A stretch of DNA of 40,300 bases from contig JACRAR010000006.1 of NCBI GenBank assembly GCA_016234745.1, positions 1-40,300 of the forward strand, written 5' to 3'. The DNA comes from Betaproteobacteria bacterium (GTDB lineage Bacteria > Pseudomonadota > Gammaproteobacteria > Burkholderiales > Rhodocyclaceae). Shown piece after piece: positions 1 through 6,201 of the stretch (its first letter is position 1; each line of letters opens with the position of its first letter). A model generated the notes under the pieces. The model had not been told where the DNA came from. It saw only the letters and a list, made by a program, of their open reading frames with translations, and did no database searches. The translations under genes were made by a program, and so were the position numbers.

Positions 1-62
1 CGTCGGGGATATGGCACCTGCTTAACATCAGGTTGTCCGATCTTCGGTTCGTAATACGCCAT
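1..62 (-). CDS. Possible 5' end of an unidentified gene, cut by the window edge
   Basis: On the minus strand an ATG at 62 is preceded by GGGGA with a six-base spacer, and the frame stays open to the window edge. The 20 complete codons start MAYYEPKIGQ. I do not recognise the family. The call rests only on the ribosome-binding site, the open frame and the divergent arrangement with the sensor gene at 354. Twenty codons without a stop can occur by chance. Confidence 0.35.
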   Translation of the reverse strand, partial: MAYYEPKIGQPDVKQVPYPR

Positions 63-353
63 CGAAGTTCCCCAATTTACTATCCCGGCGTTTCTAGTTC
101 TTCGGCACCATCAAAACAAAAGTGAGTTTTTCAACGGAATATGGCGTGAACTGACCGTCGATTTACACGGTGCATGAGAAAAACAGAGGCTGGGGCTTCT
201 TGGATTTGACTGCGGTGGATCGGATAAGAATAGATTCTTAGTGTTTTTCCCAATAACGCCTATGAGAAAACCCATGATATATTCATAGCGAATATGGGCA
301 TCAAAACTCGCCAAAGCATGAGAAAACTTTGAGCCATCCCGGGAGAAGATCGT
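63..353. other. AT-rich intergenic region between divergent genes
   Basis: No convincing gene is visible. A minus-strand open frame at 111-314 has no recognisable protein features and overlaps the putative promoter of the downstream gene. The region should hold the promoters for the leftward partial gene and the rightward sensor gene; the only recognisable signal is described separately at 275-295. Confidence 0.5.
275..295 (+). promoter_or_regulatory. Candidate extended -10 promoter overlapped by an inverted repeat
   Basis: TG at 275-276, one base, then TATATT at 278-283 matches an extended -10 element about 70 bases before the TTG start at 354. No good -35 box is seen. A perfect inverted repeat, ATATTC-5 nt-GAATAT at 279-295, covers the -10 box and the expected start point, as an operator would. 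Promoter and operator roles are inferred from sequence shape only. Confidence 0.35.
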
Positions 354-2159
354 TTGCGTGTTCTGCTGATACTGTGTCTCTTGATCGGATCTGCCTTTGC
401 TTTCGCCGCGGAGGATGCGGATAAGATTCTTGTTGTTGGCAGTGAGCTGAATTACCCTCCATTTGCGCTGGGAATGACGGACGAAGAGGCAGGTGGCTTC
501 ACCGTCGACCTGTGGAAAGCGGTTGCAGCGGAAAGTGGAATCAAATTCGCGATCCGCGTCAGACCTTTTCGTCAGATTCTCCAGGAATTCAAAGAAGGCA
601 AGATCGACATACTCATCAACCTTGCCCGCTCAGAAGAGCGTCGGCAGTTCGCCGATTTCACGGTCCCGCATGTCGTCGTCAATGGAGCAATCTTTGTACG
701 CAGAGGCGAATTCGGCATCCAGTCAGAAAGCGATCTCGCGAACAAGTCCATCATTGTCCTCAACGCCGATCTGGGGCATGACTATGCCGTATCCCAGGGA
801 TGGCAGAAACAGTTGGTCCTTGTCGATACCGCAAACGATGGCTTCAAACTTCTTGCTTCAGGCAAGCATGACGCCATGCTGCTGAGTAAGATCGCCGGAA
901 TGCAAACTCTTGAAGAATTGAAATTCACGAATGTTTACCCCCTTGCCGCCAAAGCGGGCTTTTCACAGAAATTCTCGTTTGCGGTGCGCAAAGGGGAATC
1001 CGATCTCCTTGCGCGCATCAATGAAGGCATGGCATTGACGAAGTCCAACGGCACATACGATGCCTTGTACGAAAAATGGTTTGGTGTTTATGCGGATAAG
1101 GAGCTTACCCATAAAGACTTGCTGAAGATCATGGTCATCTGGATCCTGCTCTTTCTCGGCACATTGGGGTTTATGTATTTCAGGCGCCAGGTCGAACGGA
1201 ATTTGGCTTCAAGCAAACTGGCCGAATCGGAAAAGCTCCTCAAGACCGTGATCGATACTTCGCCACTGCGCATTTTCTGGAAGGACAAGGAATCACAATA
1301 TCTGGGTTGCAATCCGGTATTTGCGAAGGATGCTGGCGCCGCGGACCCAAAGGAAGTCATAGGCAAGGACGACTTCCAACTCAGATGGGGTGCGCAAGCA
1401 GAAACCTATCGGGCAATTGACAAAGAGATTCTGTCATCTGGAATTGCCAAGCTTTCTTACGAAGAAAGCATGCAATCGCCAGACGGTCGCCAGGTGTGGC
1501 TGAGCATGTCCAAGGTCCCCCTGCGCCATACCAATGGCGAGATTTTCGGCTTGCTGGGTATCTATGACGATATCACGGAACGCAAGCTAGCTCAGGATGC
1601 CATTCACAATCTGGCGTTCTATGATGCCTTGACCCAGTTAGCCAATCGCAGTTTGCTCAGTGATAGGCTGAACCATGCCATTTCAGTAAGCAGACGCAGT
1701 GGATGTTATGGGGCGGTGCTTTACCTCGATTTGGACAAGTTCAAACCGTTGAACGACCTGCACGGTCACAAGGCCGGCGACTTGCTGTTGATCGAGGTCG
1801 CACTGCGCTTGAGCAGTTGTGTTCGCGAGGTCGATACGGTTGCTCGTGTAGGCGGTGATGAGTTCGTCGTGATACTGACCGAACTGGACAAGGATAAAGC
1901 CAAGGCAGCCGCGCTTGCTGGCAATATTGCTGAAAAAATTCGTACAACCCTTGCCGAACCTTATGTTCTGCCTTTTCACCCACAGAGTGGGGCAAAGGGA
2001 ACCATCCAGCATCTTTGCTCATCAAGTATCGGCGTAGCATTATTCGTCGGGCACGGGGCTGGTCAGGAAGAAATTCTAAAGGCAGCAGACCAAGCCATGT
2101 ATCAGGCGAAGAAAGAAGGGGGCAACCGGTTTAGTTTTGATCAAGCGGACGCGCCTTGA
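354..2159 (+). CDS. Transmembrane diguanylate cyclase with periplasmic SBP domain, PAS and GGDEF
   Basis: Likely senses a small ligand in the periplasm and makes c-di-GMP from GTP in the cytoplasm. Seen: signal peptide (residues 1-18), a family-3 solute-binding domain (about 25-245), one membrane segment (about 255-277), a PAS domain (about 290-412) and a C-terminal GGDEF domain. The GGDEF motif at about 500-504 is intact and preceded by a product-inhibition site, REVD, at the usual five-residue distance, so the enzyme should be active and feedback-inhibited. The start is TTG, chosen because GGGAG at 341-345 sits eight bases upstream and the signal peptide begins there. Such binding domains usually take amino acids or similar polar molecules; the ligand here is unknown. 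It is followed by decayed signalling genes in an AT-rich stretch, so it may have been acquired. Monocistronic as far as visible. Confidence 0.9.
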   Translation: MRVLLILCLLIGSAFAFAAEDADKILVVGSELNYPPFALGMTDEEAGGFTVDLWKAVAAESGIKFAIRVRPFRQILQEFKEGKIDILINLARSEERRQFADFTVPHVVVNGAIFVRRGEFGIQSESDLANKSIIVLNADLGHDYAVSQGWQKQLVLVDTANDGFKLLASGKHDAMLLSKIAGMQTLEELKFTNVYPLAAKAGFSQKFSFAVRKGESDLLARINEGMALTKSNGTYDALYEKWFGVYADKELTHKDLLKIMVIWILLFLGTLGFMYFRRQVERNLASSKLAESEKLLKTVIDTSPLRIFWKDKESQYLGCNPVFAKDAGAADPKEVIGKDDFQLRWGAQAETYRAIDKEILSSGIAKLSYEESMQSPDGRQVWLSMSKVPLRHTNGEIFGLLGIYDDITERKLAQDAIHNLAFYDALTQLANRSLLSDRLNHAISVSRRSGCYGAVLYLDLDKFKPLNDLHGHKAGDLLLIEVALRLSSCVREVDTVARVGGDEFVVILTELDKDKAKAAALAGNIAEKIRTTLAEPYVLPFHPQSGAKGTIQHLCSSSIGVALFVGHGAGQEEILKAADQAMYQAKKEGGNRFSFDQADAP

Positions 2160-2210
2160 TAGCCCCGATTCTCTTCTCTATTGCTGCTCCAGAATGATTG
2201 CCACTTCATT

Positions 2211-2387
2211 ATGACCACAAGCAAGCCAACGCGCATCCTTATTGCCGATGACAACCTCACCATGCGGATGCTGCTGCGGGGAATGTTATTGAGTGACCCG
2301 GGTATTGATATCGAAATCGTCGGTGAGGTTGTTGATGGCATTTCAGCGTTTGAAAAGGCAGTTGAGCTACGCCCGGATCTCAAATGA
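2211..2387 (+). pseudogene. Response-regulator receiver domain, 5' fragment
   Basis: The ATG at 2211 opens a receiver domain (about 58 residues) with the expected first beta strand, the acidic pair in ILIADDN, and the RPDL stretch that normally leads into the phosphoacceptor strand. It stops at TGA 2385-2387, immediately before the phosphorylated Asp would appear. Helix 3 to helix 5 and any output domain are gone. The following bases belong to a hemerythrin in another frame, so this is the left half of a deletion or recombination scar. It cannot work as a phosphorylated regulator. Confidence 0.75.
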
Positions 2388-2637
2388 TCTCGTGGAATAT
2401 TTTCAGACTCACTTTGTGATGGAAGAAGGCCTAATGGTGACGCACAAGTATCCCGAGACCGCAGCGCATAAGGCTGAGCATGCTAACTTCGTAAGCAGGG
2501 TGCTTGCATTCAAGTCGCGATTTGAAGCAGGCTCAGTAACCCAGTCTATAGCCATACTGACCTACCTCAAGGACTGGCTAATCAACCACATCGGAGCTAC
2601 GGATAAGGCTCTTGTGTCGCATATCAAATCTCAATAG
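2383..2637 (+). pseudogene. Bacteriohemerythrin, 3' fragment
   Basis: The frame ending at 2637 encodes the last three helices of a bacteriohemerythrin. Visible iron ligands are the His and Glu of THFVMEE, two His in AAHKAEH, and the His and Asp of NHIGATD. The first helix with its conserved His is missing, and no start codon with a ribosome-binding site lies at the left end; upstream codons in this frame are the receiver gene read out of phase. An intact protein would bind O2 at a di-iron site, often serving chemotaxis or signalling. This copy lacks one ligand and a start and is probably dead. Confidence 0.75.
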
Positions 2638-2747
2638 GTTAGCTGGCAGCGATTGTTATTGGTATTGAACCTCTCGCCGAGAATCACAAATCATAAAGCG
2701 CAAGTTGATAGATATCGGCTTCAGACACATGCATTGGGGAACCTAAT

Positions 2748-3161
2748 ATGCACCTTGTTGATTGGGTTGGAATTTGGGGCACTCACAGTCAGGGATTTTT
2801 ATGGGTACTTATCGTCTTTACCAGTCTCGCCTTTGCTCTACCCATCTTTCTCATGCCATTGACTTGGGCTCGATGGCTGCGATGGCGTTTACCGAAGGAA
2901 CCTGACGGCCATGACCTCGCCGTGTATTTTGGTCGTTGTCTGGGAGCTTTCGTACTCATAGTCGAGCTATTGATGATGAGAGCCGCGATAAGTGGCGAAG
3001 GTCTAATTTACACATTCCAGGTATTGATCGCGGTTGCCGTATTCATGGTGATCGTTCATGTCCAGGGCGCCGTGCAGCGCATCCAGCCGATGACGGAAAC
3101 ACTGGAAATTGGGATGTACAGCGGGTTGGGACTACTTGTATTGCTTTTTTACCCTGGTTAG
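2748..3161 (+). CDS. Small integral membrane protein of unknown function
   Basis: A 137-residue protein with about four hydrophobic segments (roughly 15-37, 62-82, 88-106 and 118-135). Short charged loops lie between them, including an Arg-rich stretch after the first segment (WARWLRWRLPKEPD), which the positive-inside rule places in the cytoplasm. The ATG at 2748 has GGGGA at 2736-2740, seven bases upstream, so translation is likely. I recognise no family, catalytic motif or metal site. It stands alone between the hemerythrin scar and the vapBC pair, in AT-rich DNA, with about 100 bases on the left and 300 on the right free of genes. Confidence 0.65.
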   Translation: MHLVDWVGIWGTHSQGFLWVLIVFTSLAFALPIFLMPLTWARWLRWRLPKEPDGHDLAVYFGRCLGAFVLIVELLMMRAAISGEGLIYTFQVLIAVAVFMVIVHVQGAVQRIQPMTETLEIGMYSGLGLLVLLFYPG

Positions 3162-3438
3162 GGTTGTGTTCTCAACCGGGTTGGAGTCAATCGATAGGCT
3201 GGGCACGTAATCAGCGATTTCCCGACATTTTTTTTCTGAATCGCCGCAGTCGAAATTGAAGCGGTCCACCATGACGCAGAGCCTATGGCTCCTCTATGGT
3301 GCGAAAACTTGACGATTAACATGCCATCGCCATGGGATGATTCTGGATGTGCAACTTCTTATGGGTATCCGAATTATCTGGTAGCCGAGACGCCCTGAAG
3401 TACATCCACGTATTTACTTTTAGCGCGGATCGATCTAT
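3162..3438. other. Intergenic stretch upstream of vapBC
   Basis: I see no gene or RNA here. It contains a run of eight T at about 3227 without a convincing stem before it, and one copy of AGTACATCCA at 3399-3408. The same sequence recurs next to the vapB start, so the right end of this stretch may belong to vapBC control. Confidence 0.4.
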
Positions 3439-3462
3439 AGTACATCCATAGTACATCTATGG
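3439..3462 (+). promoter_or_regulatory. Candidate vapBC operator
   Basis: CCATAG (3446-3451) and CTATGG (3457-3462) form a perfect inverted repeat with a five-base spacer. The right arm runs into the GGAG ribosome-binding site of vapB. Overlapping direct repeats AGTACATCCA (3439-3448) and AGTACATCTA (3450-3459) match another copy at 3399-3408. VapB-type antitoxins bind palindromes like this through an AbrB-like N-terminus and repress their own operon. The position fits; binding is inferred. Confidence 0.5.
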
Positions 3463-3470
3463 AGTTGGAA

Positions 3471-3707
3471 ATGCGCACGACCCGGGCTTTCAAGAACGGC
3501 AACTCGCAGGCGGTCCGCATTCCTGCCGACCTGGCTTATGAACGTACAGACATCGATCTTGAGATAGAGCGAGAAGGCGACGAAATCAGGATCAGGCCGA
3601 CACGCCGCCCACTGTCTGGTGTGCTGGCCAAGTTTGCCAAATTCACTCCTGACTTCATGGCCGAGGGCCGGGGCGACCATGAGCAGGGCAAAAGGGATTC
3701 CCTGTAA
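3471..3707 (+). CDS. vapB: VapB-type antitoxin (AbrB/MazE-like N-terminus)
   Basis: A 78-residue antitoxin that neutralises the VapC nuclease encoded next to it and probably represses the operon. Seen: the swapped-hairpin DNA-binding start, RTTRAFKNGNSQAVRIP, typical of plasmid-type VapB/MvpT proteins, then a charged middle and a C-terminal stretch (about 45-70) that would wrap the toxin. The ATG at 3471 is preferred over the in-frame ATG at 3459 because GGAG at 3461-3464 is well spaced only for the later one. The stop overlaps the vapC start by one base (TAATG), so the two are translationally coupled. An operator-like palindrome overlaps its ribosome-binding site. Confidence 0.85.
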   Translation: MRTTRAFKNGNSQAVRIPADLAYERTDIDLEIEREGDEIRIRPTRRPLSGVLAKFAKFTPDFMAEGRGDHEQGKRDSL

Positions 3708-4105
3708 TGCCGCGCTACATGCTGGATACCAACATGTGTATCTATTTGATGAAGAATCAGCCGGAGTCGGTCGCACGACGTTTTGCCCAGTGCTATGTTG
3801 GTGACGTGGTGATGTCTGCAATCACGTTGGCAGAACTGGAATACGGCCTGGCGGCTTCGCCCAATCCGAAACGGGAGCGCAAGCACCTGGCAAACCTGAT
3901 TGAGGATATTCCCGTCATGCCTTTCGATGCCGCCGCTTGCGTTGCTTATGGCCCGATCCGATTAGCCACTCGAGACACCAAGAAAGATACCCTGGACAAG
4001 CTGATTGCCGCACATGCTGTGTCTCTCAATGCGACTATTGTGACCAACAACGAGAAGGGGTTTTCAAAGTATCCCGGTTTGAAGCTGGAAAACTGGCTGA
4101 AGTGA
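3707..4105 (+). CDS. vapC: VapC toxin, PIN-domain RNase (tRNA-fMet type)
   Basis: A 132-residue PIN-domain endoribonuclease, the toxin of a type II system. The close relatives I recognise (MvpA/VapC of enteric bacteria) cut initiator tRNA in the anticodon stem-loop. Seen: catalytic acids Asp7 (MLDTN), Glu43 (LAELEYG) and Asp97 in DKLIAAHA, and the VTNN motif at about 112-115. All four active-site positions are present and the length is normal, so the toxin should be active. It is co-translated with vapB. It sits at the edge between AT-rich accessory DNA and the GC-rich ampG region, a common place for such a module. Confidence 0.9.
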   Translation: MPRYMLDTNMCIYLMKNQPESVARRFAQCYVGDVVMSAITLAELEYGLAASPNPKRERKHLANLIEDIPVMPFDAAACVAYGPIRLATRDTKKDTLDKLIAAHAVSLNATIVTNNEKGFSKYPGLKLENWLK

Positions 4106-4132
4106 TCGCTCGGCAGAATAACCGGGGTTGGC

Positions 4133-5401
4133 ATGCAATCCCCTGACTGGCTGCGTGCGCTGCTGACGCGGCGCATGCTGATCTGCGTCTTTACCGGCTT
4201 TTCCTCGGGCCTGCCGCTCTACCTGCTGCTCAACCTGGTGCCGGCCTGGCTGTTCACCGAAGGCATCAGCCTGCGTGAAATCGGGGCGTTGACGCTGATC
4301 CAGCTGCCCTACACCTGGAAGTTCCTCTGGTCGCCGCTGCTCGATCGCTACGCCCTGCCCGGCTTCGGCCGGCGCCGCGGCTGGATGCTGCTGACGCAGG
4401 CCGGCTTGCTGCTCACCATCATCGGACTCGGCATGCTCTCGCCGCGTCTCGACCTGACCCAGATCATCCTGCTTGCCATCCTGCTCACCCTGCTCTCGTC
4501 CACTCAGGACATCGCCATCGACGCCTTCCGCCGGGAAATTCTCAGCGATGCGGAACTCGGCCTGGGCAACTCGGTGCATGTCAATGCCTATCGCATTGCC
4601 GGCCTGGTGCCGGGCTCGCTGTCGCTGATCCTCGCCGACCACCTGCCCTGGTCGCAGGTGTTCTGGATCACCGCGCTGTTCATGCTGCCCGGCATGGCCA
4701 TGGCCTCGCTGGTGAGCGAGCCGAAGCTGGCCAAAGGCAAGCCGAAGACGCTGCGCGAAGCGGTGGTCGAGCCTTTCCGCGAATTCATCGGCCGTGCCGG
4801 CGTGCGCGAAGCCTTGCTGATCCTCGGCTTCATCTTTTTCTACAAGCTCGGCGACAGCCTGTGCACGGCGCTGGCCACACCGTTCTATCTCAGCATGGGT
4901 TACAGCAAAACCCATATCGGTCTTGTGGCAAAACATGCCGGACTGTGGCCGGCGGTGATCGGCGGCCTGGCCGGCGGCTTGTGGATGGTGCGGCTAGGCA
5001 TCAACCGCGCGCTCTGGCTGTTCGGCGTCGTGCAGCTCGTGTCGATCTTCGGTTTCGCCTGGCTGGCCTGGCTCGGGCCGCAAGCCAGCATCTCGGCCGC
5101 GCAGTTGATCGCCCTTGCTACGGTGATTGGCCTGGAAGCGCTCGGTGTCGGCCTGGGGACGGCGGCATTCGTCGCCTATATCGCCCGTGCCACACATCCG
5201 CTCTACACCGCAACCCAGTTCGCGCTATTCACCAGCCTGGCCGCCGTGCCGCGCAGCTTCATCAACGCCGCCGCCGGCTGGCTGGTCGAACAACTCGGCT
5301 GGTTCGCCTTCTTTCTGCTCTGCGCCGCGCTGGCCGTGCCGGGCATGCTGCTGCTGCTGTGGGTCGCACCGTGGCAAAAAAGTGACACAAAGCACAAATA
5401 A
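4133..5401 (+). CDS. ampG: AmpG-family muropeptide MFS permease
   Basis: An inner-membrane major facilitator protein of 422 residues, normal for AmpG, with about 12 hydrophobic segments. AmpG imports anhydromuropeptides released during cell-wall turnover for recycling and, in some species, for beta-lactamase induction. Diagnostic stretches are the start (FTGFSSGLPLYLL), the loop PLLDRYALPGFGRRRGW, and SSTQDIAIDAFRREI, which is near-invariant in AmpG. The ATG at 4133 has GGGG five bases before it. It begins 27 bases after vapC, but base composition changes sharply here, so joint function is unlikely. Dedicated partner genes such as anhydromuramyl amidase are not visible. Confidence 0.9.
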   Translation: MQSPDWLRALLTRRMLICVFTGFSSGLPLYLLLNLVPAWLFTEGISLREIGALTLIQLPYTWKFLWSPLLDRYALPGFGRRRGWMLLTQAGLLLTIIGLGMLSPRLDLTQIILLAILLTLLSSTQDIAIDAFRREILSDAELGLGNSVHVNAYRIAGLVPGSLSLILADHLPWSQVFWITALFMLPGMAMASLVSEPKLAKGKPKTLREAVVEPFREFIGRAGVREALLILGFIFFYKLGDSLCTALATPFYLSMGYSKTHIGLVAKHAGLWPAVIGGLAGGLWMVRLGINRALWLFGVVQLVSIFGFAWLAWLGPQASISAAQLIALATVIGLEALGVGLGTAAFVAYIARATHPLYTATQFALFTSLAAVPRSFINAAAGWLVEQLGWFAFFLLCAALAVPGMLLLLWVAPWQKSDTKHK

Positions 5402-5430
5402 TCCGCAACGATTCAACTTTTCTGCCACAC

Positions 5431-5452
5431 GTCCGTTAAGCTGGTTACGGAC
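5431..5452. repeat. Inverted repeat upstream of a small gene
   Basis: GTCCGT (5431-5436) and ACGGAC (5447-5452) form a perfect six-base inverted repeat around a ten-base centre, 31 bases before the ATG at 5484. There is no T run, so it is not a standard terminator. It could be an operator or leader hairpin for the small protein downstream. Confidence 0.3.
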
Positions 5453-5483
5453 TGCGCGCTCCAACTTTAACGGAGGCAAGGCA

Positions 5484-5690
5484 ATGGTGATCGTCATGGA
5501 CATGAATGAAAGCAAGTACATCGCCGGGGAATTCGGCGATTTCGAGGAAGAAGTGCTGAATGCACAATGGCTGCCCCAGCCGGAGCTGCAGCTGGGTTTG
5601 CAGGAAGCGGTGCGCGAACCGGAGCCGCGGTCGAACCCGACCGTCGACGTCGAGAGTTTTTTGCGCACGGTGTACCTGAGCCAGGAATAA
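5484..5690 (+). CDS. Small acidic protein of unknown function (68 aa)
   Basis: The ATG at 5484 has an ideal GGAGG at 5472-5476 with a seven-base spacer, the best ribosome-binding site in this part of the window, so expression is likely. The product has 68 residues, is strongly acidic (FGDFEEEVLN near residue 20, several more Glu and Asp), has Pro-rich runs in the middle, and has no Cys, signal peptide or membrane segment. The C-terminus (VDVESFLRTVYLSQE) could form an amphipathic helix. I do not recognise a family. An inverted repeat lies just upstream. It may be a small regulator or a protein-interaction peptide, but nothing in the sequence proves it. Confidence 0.7.
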   Translation: MVIVMDMNESKYIAGEFGDFEEEVLNAQWLPQPELQLGLQEAVREPEPRSNPTVDVESFLRTVYLSQE

Positions 5691-5751
5691 GCCGCCAGCA
5701 AGTAAAAATCGATCTGATATCATGGCGCGCTCCTCTAGAAGGCAGCGCACC

Positions 5752-6201
5752 ATGACGCAGCAACAGCCCCGCACCGAGAGACGTGGCGATTACCTCCACT
5801 ATCTTGCGATCCCTACCCGCTGGATGGACAACGACATCTATGGCCATGTCAATAACGTTGTCTATTACTCCTATTTCGACACGGTCATCAACGAATACCT
5901 GATCCGCGCCGGCGGGCTCGACATTCATGCCGGCAGCGTCGTCGGTTACGCCATCGAGTCGACCTGCCGCTTCCATCGTCCGCTGAGCTTTCCCGAAACC
6001 ATCGATGCCGGCCTGCGTGTCGGGCACCTCGGCAACTCCTCGGTACGCTACGAAATCGGCCTGTTCCGCCAGGAGGAGGAGAAAGCGGCGGCGACCGGAC
6101 ACTTCGTGCACGTGTTCGTCGATCGCACGACGGAGAAACCAACCACGATTCCGGCCGGCATCCGCGCCTGCCTGGTCGAACTCATCACCCCCCCACAATG
6201 A
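5752..6201 (+). CDS. Hotdog-fold acyl-CoA thioesterase (4HBT family)
   Basis: A 149-residue single hotdog-domain protein expected to hydrolyse an acyl-CoA to the free acid and CoA in the cytosol. The signature is the N-terminal stretch PTRWMDNDIYGHVNN (about 21-35): the Asp of the DIYGHVNN part is the usual catalytic residue, followed by YYSYFD in the long helix. ESTCRFHRPL and VRYEIGLF are the expected strands. The ATG at 5752 is taken over an in-frame ATG at 5722 because the domain starts soon after it; the upstream site (AAGG) is weak either way. The TGA overlaps the next ATG by four bases (ATGA), so it is coupled to the peptidase gene. Substrate is unknown. Confidence 0.85.
   Translation: MTQQQPRTERRGDYLHYLAIPTRWMDNDIYGHVNNVVYYSYFDTVINEYLIRAGGLDIHAGSVVGYAIESTCRFHRPLSFPETIDAGLRVGHLGNSSVRYEIGLFRQEEEKAAATGHFVHVFVDRTTEKPTTIPAGIRACLVELITPPQ

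Noticed and set aside
111-314. Minus-strand open frame of 67 codons in the left intergenic region
   Set aside because: No ribosome-binding site, no protein-like pattern, and it overlaps the putative promoter of the gene at 354.
2211-2637. Programmed frameshift making a receiver-hemerythrin fusion protein
   Set aside because: No slippery sequence is seen at 2376-2391, and the fusion would lack the phosphoacceptor Asp and the first hemerythrin helix, so a deletion scar is more likely.
4064-4936. Minus-strand open frame opposite ampG
   Set aside because: Rich in Gln, Arg, Glu and Gly with no domain pattern; ampG on the plus strand has clear family motifs and membrane segments.
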